52,705 nt of DNA, from assembly GCF_000295955.2 (NCBI RefSeq), contig NZ_ALXE01000069.1, forward strand, positions 1 through 52,705. The letters run 5' to 3'. The stretch comes from Pantoea sp. A4. GTDB lineage: Bacteria; Pseudomonadota; Gammaproteobacteria; Enterobacterales; Enterobacteriaceae. The notes below the pieces were generated by a model. It worked only from the letters and a program-made list of their open reading frames with translations. It was not told the origin of the DNA and searched no databases. Below, piece by piece: positions 42,466 through 51,026 of the stretch (within the stretch, counting starts at the first letter, position 1; each line of letters opens with the position of its first letter). The position numbers and the translations under genes are program-made.

Positions 42466-44010
42466 ATGGGACAAAAACCACTTGAAGGTATGCCGCTGGT
42501 CTTAATGACCATTGCCCTGTCGCTGGCAACCTTTATGCAGGTGCTGGACTCGACCATCGCCAACGTGGCTATCCCCACCATTGCCGGTAACCTCGGTGCC
42601 TCGAACTCTCAGGGCACCTGGGTGATCACCTCGTTTGGGGTAGCGAATGCTATCTCCATTCCGATCACCGGCTGGCTGGCAAAACGCATTGGTGAGGTCA
42701 GGCTTTTCACCTGGGCAACGATTCTGTTTGCCATTGCTTCGTGGGCCTGTGGGATGGCCGACAGCCTGCCGATGCTGATCTTTTTCCGTATTCTGCAGGG
42801 GGTGGTGGCCGGGCCATTAATCCCGCTCTCCCAAAGCTTGTTACTGAGTAACTATCCTCCGGCAAAACGCAGCGTCGCCCTTTCACTGTGGGCGATGACG
42901 GTAATTGTCGCACCCATCTGTGGGCCGATTCTCGGGGGCTGGATCAGCGATAACTATCACTGGGGCTGGATCTTCTTTATCAACGTGCCGATTGGTGCGG
43001 TGGTGGTGATGCTGACGCTGCAAACGCTGCGCGGAAGAGAGACGCAAACCCAGCAGCAGCCCATTGATGTGGTAGGCCTGGTTCTGCTGGTGTTGGGCAT
43101 TGGCTGTTTGCAGGTGATGCTCGACCGCGGTAAAGAGCTCGACTGGTTCAGCTCGCCGGAGATCGTCATTCTCACGGTAGTGTCGGTGGTGTCACTCTGC
43201 TTCCTGCTGGTGTGGGAACTGACGGACGATCACCCGATTGTCGATTTGTCGCTGTTTAAAATGCGCAACTTTACCATCGGCTGCCTCTCCATCAGCCTGG
43301 CCTATATGCTCTACTTCGGCTCGATAGTCCTGTTGCCGCAGCTGTTGCAGGAGGTATATGGCTACACCGCCACCTGGGCCGGGTTGGCTTCGGCACCCGT
43401 CGGGATCATTCCGGTGATCCTGTCGCCGATCATCGGTCGCTTCTCGCATAAGCTGGATATGCGCCACCTGGTGACTTTTAGCTTCATTATGTATGCCGTG
43501 TGCTTCTACTGGCGCGCGTATACCTTTGAGCCGGGTATGGATTTTGGTGCCTCAGCGTGGCCGCAGTTTATTCAGGGCTTTGCCGTGGCTTGCTTCTTCA
43601 TGCCACTGACGGCCATTACCCTTTCCGGCTTACCACCACAGCGTCTGGCGGCGGCTTCCAGCCTGTCGAACTTTGTGCGTACGCTGGCGGGTTCAATTGG
43701 CACCTCGATTTCGACCACGCTGTGGACCGATCGCGAGTCACTGCATCACAGTCATTTTGCTGAAGCGGTAAATCCGTTTAACCCGAACTCGCAGCAGATG
43801 TACCAACAGCTGGAAGGGATGGGCATGTCGCAGCAGCAGGCGTCGGCTTATATCGCCCAGCAGATCACCAACCAGGGGCTGATTATCTCCGCCAATGAGA
43901 TTTTCTGGATCTCAGCCGCGGTGTTCCTGGCATTATTGGTGCTGGTCTGGTTCGCCCGACCACCGTTTGGTGCCGGTGCGGGCGGCGGAGGGGGCGGAGG
44001 CGCTCACTAG
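42466..44010 (+). CDS. emrB: Multidrug efflux MFS transporter EmrB
   Basis: Inner-membrane H+-driven pump of EmrAB-TolC, DHA2 family with 14 membrane segments. The start at 42466 (MGQKPLEGMPLVLMTIALSL) aligns with the E. coli start and gives 514 aa. DHA2 motifs include FMQVLDSTIANVAIPTIAGN in helix 1 and GWLAKRIGE in loop 2-3. The C-terminus is a run of Gly then AH, also seen in E. coli. Starts further upstream inside emrA are not conserved. Confidence 0.95.
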   Translation: MGQKPLEGMPLVLMTIALSLATFMQVLDSTIANVAIPTIAGNLGASNSQGTWVITSFGVANAISIPITGWLAKRIGEVRLFTWATILFAIASWACGMADSLPMLIFFRILQGVVAGPLIPLSQSLLLSNYPPAKRSVALSLWAMTVIVAPICGPILGGWISDNYHWGWIFFINVPIGAVVVMLTLQTLRGRETQTQQQPIDVVGLVLLVLGIGCLQVMLDRGKELDWFSSPEIVILTVVSVVSLCFLLVWELTDDHPIVDLSLFKMRNFTIGCLSISLAYMLYFGSIVLLPQLLQEVYGYTATWAGLASAPVGIIPVILSPIIGRFSHKLDMRHLVTFSFIMYAVCFYWRAYTFEPGMDFGASAWPQFIQGFAVACFFMPLTAITLSGLPPQRLAAASSLSNFVRTLAGSIGTSISTTLWTDRESLHHSHFAEAVNPFNPNSQQMYQQLEGMGMSQQQASAYIAQQITNQGLIISANEIFWISAAVFLALLVLVWFARPPFGAGAGGGGGGGAH

Positions 44011-44020
44011 TCATAGCAAT

Positions 44021-44055
44021 AAAAAGCCCGCCGGGGAAACCTGGCGGGCTTTTTA
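44021..44055. terminator. Bidirectional terminator between emrB and yfiF
   Basis: AAAAAGCCCGCC and GGCGGGCTTTTT make a 12-bp stem with a 10-base loop. It has T-tracts on both strands and separates the convergent emrB and yfiF genes. Confidence 0.92.
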
Positions 44056-44069
44056 TTTTCTTACCGGAC

Positions 44070-45155
44070 TCAGGCGTTTTGACGCCACCATTCGGCCAGC
44101 AGTACGCCGGTTGCTACCGATACGTTCAGGCTCTCAACGCGCCCGGTACCACCGATAGACAGGCTCATATCACCCTGCTGGAAAGTAGAGTCGGACAGGC
44201 CTTCACGCTCCTGACCCAGTACCAGAACCATTTTCGCCGGCAGCTGTGCCTGCGCCAGCGGTGTCCCCTGGTGACTTGAAGTGGTTACGATGGTGTAACC
44301 CGCGCGACGGAACGCTTCCAGACCTTCAGCAAACGATTCACCGCTGATGGCTTTAACGTGCTCAGCACCGCCTTCGGCAGTACGTACCGCAGCACCCGAT
44401 TCCAGCAACGACGCATCGTTGACCAGCAGGCCTTTCACACCGAAGTGTGCGCAGCTACGCATGATGCCGCCAAGGTTGTGCGGGTTGCTCACGTCTTCCA
44501 GTGCCAGCACACAATCTTTCTCGTCTGCCTGCGCCAGCCAGTCGCTGACCGCCATACCCAGACGTTTTTTAATAATGAAGCACACGCCGCCATGGTGTTC
44601 AGTCCCTGACGCTTTTGCCAGCTCATCATCATTCACTACGTGATAAGCCTTGCGGTTCGCCGCCATCCAGCGCAGCGCTTCACGGAAGCGAGGCGTGACG
44701 CTCTGTACAAACCAGGCGCGCACAATGCTTTCCGGGCGATGCTGGAACAGTGCCTGACAGGCATTTTCACCGTATACGCGCGTCTCTTCCTGACGCTGGC
44801 GGCGAATCTGTTCTGGATCAACGATGTGACGTGGCGCTTCCTGCACTTCAGAGGTCGCTTCGTCGCTTGGGGCGCGTGACACGGTACGCCACGGTGAATC
44901 ACCGCGTGAACCACGGAAATCATCACTGCTACGTGACTTACGTGCATCATCACCTGAGCGTGATTTGCGGAAATCATCGCCATTACGTGGCTTGCGGGAG
45001 TCATCGCCAGATGCACGACGCGGCTTTTCCTGACGCTCTGCCGGGCGGCCACCTTTACCGGTTCGCGGATTCTGGCCACCAGGACGCTGTGCCTCCTCTT
45101 CGCGCACGTACATCACTCTGACTTTACCGCTTTTACCTTTAAATTCGTCGTTCAT
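44070..45155 (-). CDS. yfiF: TrmH/SpoU-family RNA methyltransferase YfiF
   Basis: A predicted SAM-dependent 2'-O-ribose RNA methyltransferase; the RNA target of YfiF is not well established. The start at 45155 (MNDEFKGKSGKVRVMYVREE) gives 361 aa against 345 in E. coli. The first 90 residues are basic and low-complexity, with four tandem 9-residue repeats (GDDSRKPRN, GDDFRKSRS, GDDARKSRS, SDDFRGSRG). A SpoU substrate-binding domain follows. The knotted SPOUT domain has NPHNLGGIMRSCAHFGVKGL, MVLVLGQEREGL and LNVSVATGVLLAEWW, the three SpoU motifs. Divergent from trxC. Confidence 0.92.
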   Translation of the reverse strand: MNDEFKGKSGKVRVMYVREEEAQRPGGQNPRTGKGGRPAERQEKPRRASGDDSRKPRNGDDFRKSRSGDDARKSRSSDDFRGSRGDSPWRTVSRAPSDEATSEVQEAPRHIVDPEQIRRQRQEETRVYGENACQALFQHRPESIVRAWFVQSVTPRFREALRWMAANRKAYHVVNDDELAKASGTEHHGGVCFIIKKRLGMAVSDWLAQADEKDCVLALEDVSNPHNLGGIMRSCAHFGVKGLLVNDASLLESGAAVRTAEGGAEHVKAISGESFAEGLEAFRRAGYTIVTTSSHQGTPLAQAQLPAKMVLVLGQEREGLSDSTFQQGDMSLSIGGTGRVESLNVSVATGVLLAEWWRQNA

Positions 45156-45311
45156 CTGTTCCTCCTGCATTGAGAGCGCGCAGATTACCTGATGTCCCGG
45201 CGCTTAGCTATCAACTATTGAACCTATCGGGCGTTACCGATTGAGACTCTGCAGCAACCCTTTCATAATGAGTCGTATTTCTGTTAACTCTACCAATCTT
45301 TTGAGGTGTGT

Positions 45312-45731
45312 ATGAATACGGTATGTGCCTCCTGTCAGGCAACCAATCGCGTCCCGGAAGCGCGCGTTGCCGATGGGGCAAAATGCGGACGCTGTGGCAC
45401 TACGCTGTTTACCGGCGAAGTGGTGAATGCAACAGCGGAGACGCTGGATAAATACCTGCAGGATGACCTGCCCGTGGTGATCGATTTTTGGGCCCCCTGG
45501 TGTGGACCTTGCGTGAACTTTGCCCCGATTTATCAGGACACTGCTTTAGAGCGTAGTGGGAAAGTGCGATTCATTAAAGTGAATACCGAAGACCAGCCCG
45601 CATTGAGCCAACGTTTCCGTATTCGCAGCATTCCCACCATCATGTTGTTCAAACAGGGAAAACTGGTGGACACGCTAGGCGGGGCTATGCCGAAAGCACC
45701 GTTCAACCAATGGCTTGACGAGTCACTGTAA
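45312..45731 (+). CDS. trxC: Thioredoxin 2 TrxC
   Basis: Zinc-binding thioredoxin. The ATG at 45312 (MNTVCASCQATNRVPEARVA) gives 139 aa, the E. coli length. The N-terminal zinc motif has CASC and CGRC. The thioredoxin domain carries VVIDFWAPWCGPCVNFAPIY with the redox WCGPC site, and the RSIPTIMLF cis-Pro loop. The residue after WCGPC is Val, where E. coli has Arg. Divergent from yfiF, as in E. coli; in E. coli it is OxyR-controlled, but I do not see enough to claim an OxyR site here. Confidence 0.96.
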   Translation: MNTVCASCQATNRVPEARVADGAKCGRCGTTLFTGEVVNATAETLDKYLQDDLPVVIDFWAPWCGPCVNFAPIYQDTALERSGKVRFIKVNTEDQPALSQRFRIRSIPTIMLFKQGKLVDTLGGAMPKAPFNQWLDESL

Positions 45732-45819
45732 TCCCCTGCGCCAGTGCTAAAACCGGGCTTTTCCTTTTCATCAGGCTTTGGTTTACACTGGCGTTTTTAT
45801 TGCCAGGTTTCACCGTTTC

Positions 45820-46521
45820 ATGTCTGAAAATGCCGTTTTGCGCCTGCGTGCCCAACGCCTTGCGCGCGCTACTCGCCCATTCCTTGCCCGAGGTAATCGC
45901 GTTATTCGCTGTCAGGGTTGCCTGTTACCGCAAAAAAGTTGCCTGTGCGCGACGATTCAGCCACAGCCTGCTCGTAACCGTTTTTGTCTGGTGATGTTCG
46001 ACACCGAACCGATGAAACCCAGCAATACCGGACGCTTAATTGCCGATATCCTGCCGGATACTCTGGCGTTTGGCTGGTCGCGGACCGAACCCGATCCCGC
46101 GTTGCTGGCCGCCGTCGCCGATCCCGCCTGGCAGCCCGTGGTAGTGTTCCCGGCCTCCTATGCCGATGCCGGACGGCCAGTGCACTTTTCTCCGCCGCAT
46201 GAAGGCAAACCACTGCTGTTTATTATGCTCGATGGGACCTGGACCGAAGCGCGTAAAATGTTCCGCAAAAGCCCGTGGCTCGACGGTTTTCCGGTGATGT
46301 CGCTGAATGTCACCACGCCTTCCCGTTACACTCTGCGTGAAGCCCACGGTGAGGGGCAGCACTGTACTGCCGAAGTGGCCGCAGAGCTACTGGCTCAGGC
46401 AGGCGATCGGCAGGCGGCAGCCGCACTACATCAGCACTTTGAACAGTTCCGCCATGCGTATCTGGCTGGAAAACCGCATCACCCAATACATCAGCAGGAA
46501 AATCACCCCGAAAACGGGTAA
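45820..46521 (+). CDS. tapT: tRNA-uridine aminocarboxypropyltransferase TapT (YfiP)
   Basis: DTW-domain enzyme that transfers the aminocarboxypropyl group of SAM to uridine 47 of tRNAs (acp3U47). The ATG at 45820 (MSENAVLRLRAQRLARATRP) gives 233 aa (E. coli YfiP 232). The cysteine cluster CQGCLLPQKSCLC (about 29-41) and the family motif FIMLDGTWTEARKMFRKSPW with D-x-T-W are intact. The frame extends upstream to 45778 without conserved residues. patZ begins 33 bp later. Confidence 0.93.
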   Translation: MSENAVLRLRAQRLARATRPFLARGNRVIRCQGCLLPQKSCLCATIQPQPARNRFCLVMFDTEPMKPSNTGRLIADILPDTLAFGWSRTEPDPALLAAVADPAWQPVVVFPASYADAGRPVHFSPPHEGKPLLFIMLDGTWTEARKMFRKSPWLDGFPVMSLNVTTPSRYTLREAHGEGQHCTAEVAAELLAQAGDRQAAAALHQHFEQFRHAYLAGKPHHPIHQQENHPENG

Positions 46522-46554
46522 ACTTTCGCTAATTTCAGGGTGACGGAGCGAAAG

Positions 46555-49230
46555 ATGAGTCAGCGCGGTCTGGAAGCATTGCTAAGGCCAAAATCCATTG
46601 CGGTGATTGGTGCCTCAGTAAAAACGGGCAGAGCCGGTTATTTCATGATGCGTAACCTGCTGGCTGGCGGCTTTAGTGGGCCAGTGATGCCGGTAACCCC
46701 CAAATATAAAGCCGTAAATGGCGTACTGGCCTGGCCCGATATTGCCAGCCTGCCTTTTGCTCCCGATCTCGCCATTATTTGCACCCATGCGCGGCGCAAT
46801 CTGGAACTGTTGCAGCAGTTAGGTGAAAAAGGCTGTAAAGCCTGCATTATTCTCTCCGCGCCAGCCAGCCAGCTTGAAGAACTCAAAGCCACTGCCAGCC
46901 AGTGGCAAATCCGCCTGCTCGGCCCGAACAGTCTTGGCCTGCTTGCCCCATGGCAAGGTCTGAACGCCAGCTTTTCCCCGGTGCCCATCGCTAAAGGCCG
47001 GTTGGCTTTTATCTCGCAGTCCGCCTCGGTCTCCAATACCATTCTCGACTGGGCACAGCAGCGTAACCTTGGCTTCTCCTGGTTTATCGCCCTTGGGGAT
47101 AGCCTGGATATCTCCGTCGATGAGCTACTGGATTTCCTCGCGCGTGACGGCAAAACCAGCGCTATTCTGCTCTATCTTGAACATCTTGATGATGCACGTC
47201 GCTTCGTGTCTGCGGCGCGCAGTGCCTCACGTAATAAACCCATATTGGTGATTAAGAGTGGGCGTAGCCTCGCCTCACAGCTGCTGCTTGGCACCACGCC
47301 AGGGCTGGATGCCGCCTGGGATGCCGCCATTCAACGCGCCGGCATGCTGCGCGTGCAGGACACCCACGAGCTGTTTTCTGCCGTAGAGTCGTTGAGCCAT
47401 ATGCGCCCGCTGCGGGGTGAACGTCTGATGATCATCAGTAACGGGGCCGCACCTGCGGCGCTGGCGCTGGATGAACTGCATGCCCGTAATGGTCGCCTCG
47501 CGACGTTAAACAGCGAAACCCTGAACAGTCTGAATGCTTTGTTGCCAGAAGGGTGTGGTCAGGGCAATCCACTGGATTTGAAAGATGACGCCACGCCTGA
47601 ACGCTATGCTGCCTGCGTTGAGATACTGCTGAACAGCCACGATCTGGATGCGCTGATGATTATTCATGCGCCGAGCGCCGTGGCACCAGCCAGTGAAACC
47701 GCGGAGAAGCTGATCGAGGCTATCCAGCGCCATCCCCGAGGCAAGCAGGTGACGTTACTCACCAACTGGTGTGGTGAGTCCTCTTCTCTGCCAGCACGTC
47801 GCGCCTTTACTCAGGCGGGGATCCCCACCTGGCGAACCCCGGAAGGGACAGTCACCGCCTTTATGCACCAGGTGGAGTATCGTCGTAACCAGCATCTGCT
47901 GCGTGAAACGCCAGCACTCCCCCTCCATCTGACGCAAAACAGCAGTGAGGCACATCAGCTGATCCAACAAGCGTTGGATCGCGGTATCACTACGCTCGAT
48001 ACGCACGAAGTCCAGCCCGTACTTCAGGCTTATGGCCTTGCCACACTGCCCACCTGGATTGCCAGTGATAGCCAGCAGGCGGCCGAAATTGCAGAACAGA
48101 TTGGCTTCCCCGTGGCACTGAAACTGCGATCGCCTGACATCATGCATAAATCGGAGGTGCAGGGGGTGATGCTCTATCTGCGCAATGCGGCTGAAGTCAC
48201 CCAGGCTGCCGATGCGATTATCGATCGCGTCCGCCTGGCACAGCCGGAAGCGCAAATTGATGGCTTACTGGTACAAAGCATGGCAAACCGCGCGGGTGCG
48301 CAAGAATTACGTGTGGTGGTCCAGCAAGATCCGCTGTTTGGCCCGGTCATTTTACTGGGGGAAGGTGGCGTTGAGTGGGAAGCAGAGCGCCAGGCCGCTG
48401 TTGCCCTACTCCCTTTGAACATGACGCTGGCGCGTTATCTGGTGATGCAGGCGATTAACAGCGGCAAAATTCGCAGCCGCAGTGCGCTGATGCCGCTGGA
48501 TATTGCCGCCCTCAGCCAGCTATTGGTACAGGTTTCCACGCTGGCGGTCGACCGGCCAGAAATTCAGCGCCTCGACATTCACCCGCTACTGGCTGCCGGA
48601 CGCGAATTCACCCTTCTGGATGTGACTCTGACCCTGGCACCGTTTAGTGGCGACAATGAAGCTCGCCTTGCTATCCGCCCTTATCCGCACCATCTCGAAG
48701 AGCGGGTAACGCTGAAAGATGGTCAGCACTGCCTGTTCCGCCCCATTTTGCCGGAAGATGAACCTCTGCTGCGTGACTTTATTGGTCAGGTCACGAAAGA
48801 AGATCTCTACTATCGCTACTTTAGTGAGATCAATGAATTCACCCATGAAGATTTGGCCAATATGACCCAAATCGATTATGACCGTGAAATGGCGATCGTC
48901 GCCGTACGTGAGTTCCAGGGACAGCCGCAGATCATTGGCGTAACCCGCGCGATCTCCGATGCTGATAACATCGATGCGGAGTTCTCCGTGCTGGTCCGGT
49001 CGGATCTCAAAGGTTTAGGCATGGGCAGACGGTTACTGGAGAAGATGATTCGCTATACGCACGATCATGGCCTGCAACAATTGAATGGTATCACTATGTT
49101 GCACAATAACGGCATGATTGCGCTGGCGAGAAAACTCAACTTTTCCGTTGGGATTCAAATTGATGAAGGGATTGTCAGCCTGAATCTGCCGCTACAAACC
49201 ACCGCGGCAATCCCCTGTAGAGAAAGGTAA
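46555..49230 (+). CDS. patZ: Protein lysine acetyltransferase PatZ (Pka, YfiQ)
   Basis: Acetylates lysines of metabolic enzymes, such as acetyl-CoA synthetase, to lower activity. The ATG at 46555 (MSQRGLEALLRPKSIAVIGA) gives 891 aa (E. coli 886). The N-terminal three quarters resemble NDP-forming acyl-CoA synthetases: the CoA-binding domain PKSIAVIGAS, the ligase CoA domain, and the ATP-grasp region beginning HEVQPVLQAYGLATLPTW. The C-terminal GNAT domain (about 710-880) has EDLYYRYFSEINEFTHEDL and the acetyl-CoA loop RSDLKGLGMGRRLLEKMI. Both domain types are intact. Confidence 0.95.
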   Translation: MSQRGLEALLRPKSIAVIGASVKTGRAGYFMMRNLLAGGFSGPVMPVTPKYKAVNGVLAWPDIASLPFAPDLAIICTHARRNLELLQQLGEKGCKACIILSAPASQLEELKATASQWQIRLLGPNSLGLLAPWQGLNASFSPVPIAKGRLAFISQSASVSNTILDWAQQRNLGFSWFIALGDSLDISVDELLDFLARDGKTSAILLYLEHLDDARRFVSAARSASRNKPILVIKSGRSLASQLLLGTTPGLDAAWDAAIQRAGMLRVQDTHELFSAVESLSHMRPLRGERLMIISNGAAPAALALDELHARNGRLATLNSETLNSLNALLPEGCGQGNPLDLKDDATPERYAACVEILLNSHDLDALMIIHAPSAVAPASETAEKLIEAIQRHPRGKQVTLLTNWCGESSSLPARRAFTQAGIPTWRTPEGTVTAFMHQVEYRRNQHLLRETPALPLHLTQNSSEAHQLIQQALDRGITTLDTHEVQPVLQAYGLATLPTWIASDSQQAAEIAEQIGFPVALKLRSPDIMHKSEVQGVMLYLRNAAEVTQAADAIIDRVRLAQPEAQIDGLLVQSMANRAGAQELRVVVQQDPLFGPVILLGEGGVEWEAERQAAVALLPLNMTLARYLVMQAINSGKIRSRSALMPLDIAALSQLLVQVSTLAVDRPEIQRLDIHPLLAAGREFTLLDVTLTLAPFSGDNEARLAIRPYPHHLEERVTLKDGQHCLFRPILPEDEPLLRDFIGQVTKEDLYYRYFSEINEFTHEDLANMTQIDYDREMAIVAVREFQGQPQIIGVTRAISDADNIDAEFSVLVRSDLKGLGMGRRLLEKMIRYTHDHGLQQLNGITMLHNNGMIALARKLNFSVGIQIDEGIVSLNLPLQTTAAIPCRER

Positions 49231-49330
49231 AATTCTCACCTACTGGCTGAGATGATGTTAATATTTGAAGTTATAGTCATGAATTTGATGGCAAAAGGCC
49301 ATGCAATGAACAGAGAAGAAGCGCATTGTG

Positions 49331-50686
49331 ATGTTGACTAAATTTAGACGTAATAAACACCAACAGCACTTGGCGCAACTGCCAAAACTGTCACAATCCG
49401 TTGCGGATGTGTCGACACTCTACTCACCAGCAGAGTTTCGCGACACCCTGCTGGCAAAAATTGCTGCCGCAACCCAGCGTATCAGCATCGTTGCACTGTA
49501 TCTTGAGAACGATGATGCTGGCCGCAGTGTGCTCAATGCCCTGTACGCGGCGAAACAGGCACGCCCAGAGTTAGACATCTCTGTCTGCGTAGACTGGCAT
49601 CGTGCCCAGCGCGGGCGTATTGGTGCAGCCCGAACGGCAACCAACGCTGACTGGTATTGTGAGATGGCTCAGCAGCACCCAAGGCTGGAAATTCCCGTCT
49701 ATGGTATTCCGGTGAACACCCGTGAAGCGCTGGGCGTACTGCATCTGAAAGGCTTTATTATTGATGATACGCTGTTCTACAGTGGCGCGAGTCTGAATGA
49801 TGTCTATCTGCATCAGCACCAGCGCTACCGTTACGACCGTTATCAACTGATCCGTAACGCCAAACTCGCGGACACCATGTTCGACTGGATCAACGAAAAC
49901 CTGAAAAAAGCCGAAGCGGTTAATCGCCTCGATCAGGTAAGTCGACCTTCCAGCCTGGAAATCAAAAATGAAACCCGCCAGTTCCGTCAGGATTTGCGCA
50001 GCTTCAATTATCAGTTCGCGGCTGATGGCGATAACGAGAGCCTGGCGGTTACGCCCCTGGTAGGGCTTGGCAAACGTAGCCTGCTGAATAAAACCATTTT
50101 CCACCTCATCCCGTGTACTGAGGAAAGGCTGACGATCTGCACCCCTTACTTCAATCTGCCGGCGGTGTTAGTGCGTAGCATTATTCATTTACTGCGCAGC
50201 GGAAAATCTGTGGAGATCATTGTGGGGGATAAAACCGCCAATGACTTCTACATCCCGCCTGAAGAGCCGTTTAAAGTTATTGGTGCCCTGCCCTATTTGT
50301 ATGAAATTAATCTGCGCCGTTTTCTCAGCCGTTTGCAGTACTACATGGATAACGGCCAGCTTACTATGCGTCTGTGGAAAGACGGGGAAAACAGCTATCA
50401 CCTGAAAGGCATCTGGGTAGATGATGAGTGGACGCTGATCACCGGAAATAACCTTAATCCGCGCGCATGGCGACTGGATCTGGAAAACGCAGTACTCATC
50501 CATGATCCGCAAAAACAGCTTGTAGAACAGCGTGCGCGTGAACTGGAACTGATCCGCACTCATACCCGTGTTGTGCAGCATTTCCGTGAACTGGAAAGCA
50601 TTTCTGACTACCCGGCTAAAGTGCGTAAACTGATTCGTCGTATGCGCCGTATTCGTGTTGATCGCATTATCAGCCGTATTCTTTGA
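49331..50686 (+). CDS. pssA: Phosphatidylserine synthase PssA
   Basis: Makes phosphatidylserine from CDP-diacylglycerol and serine, the first step to phosphatidylethanolamine. The ATG at 49331 (MLTKFRRNKHQQHLAQLPKL) gives 451 aa, as in E. coli; a GTG one codon earlier is possible. Two phospholipase-D-type HKD motifs are visible: LHLKGFIIDD (with SGASLND) and YHLKGIWVDD (with TGNNLNPRAW). The C-terminus is very basic (RKLIRRMRRIRVDRIISRIL), which helps membrane-surface binding. It is ribosome-associated in E. coli. Confidence 0.97.
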   Translation: MLTKFRRNKHQQHLAQLPKLSQSVADVSTLYSPAEFRDTLLAKIAAATQRISIVALYLENDDAGRSVLNALYAAKQARPELDISVCVDWHRAQRGRIGAARTATNADWYCEMAQQHPRLEIPVYGIPVNTREALGVLHLKGFIIDDTLFYSGASLNDVYLHQHQRYRYDRYQLIRNAKLADTMFDWINENLKKAEAVNRLDQVSRPSSLEIKNETRQFRQDLRSFNYQFAADGDNESLAVTPLVGLGKRSLLNKTIFHLIPCTEERLTICTPYFNLPAVLVRSIIHLLRSGKSVEIIVGDKTANDFYIPPEEPFKVIGALPYLYEINLRRFLSRLQYYMDNGQLTMRLWKDGENSYHLKGIWVDDEWTLITGNNLNPRAWRLDLENAVLIHDPQKQLVEQRARELELIRTHTRVVQHFRELESISDYPAKVRKLIRRMRRIRVDRIISRIL

Positions 50687-50702
50687 CCGCGAGGGCATAA
50701 CC

Positions 50703-51026
50703 ATGCGCATCCTGATACTCGGCTGTATCTGTTTGTGCAGTGGTTGTGCCCATACCGCAAATGATAGCTGGACCGGTAAAGACAAAGCAGAACATTTCAT
50801 TGCCTCGGCCGCACTTGCCGCAGCAGGCAGTGAATTTGCACAGCATCAGCACCTCAATACCCGCCAGAGCGCGACTTACGGACTGATGTTTTCGGTTTCA
50901 TTAGGTGCCGCTAAAGAGGGCTGGGACAGCCGCCCGAGTGGCAGCGGCTGGAGTTGGAAAGATTTTAGCTGGGATATTGCCGGTGCAGCCACCGGCATGG
51001 CGCTATGGAATCTGAGCCAGAATTAA
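50703..51026 (+). CDS. yfiM: Lipoprotein YfiM
   Basis: A small outer-membrane-type lipoprotein of unknown role. The ATG at 50703 (MRILILGCICLCSGCAHTAN) gives 107 aa, the E. coli length. A lipobox LCSGC places the lipidated Cys at 15; the next residues Ala-His do not retain it in the inner membrane. YfiM landmarks are DKAEHFIASAALAAAGSEFA, GLMFSVSLGAAKEGWDSR and SGWSWKDFSWDIAGA. It meets kgtP tail to tail with a 4-base overlap. Confidence 0.92.
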   Translation: MRILILGCICLCSGCAHTANDSWTGKDKAEHFIASAALAAAGSEFAQHQHLNTRQSATYGLMFSVSLGAAKEGWDSRPSGSGWSWKDFSWDIAGAATGMALWNLSQN

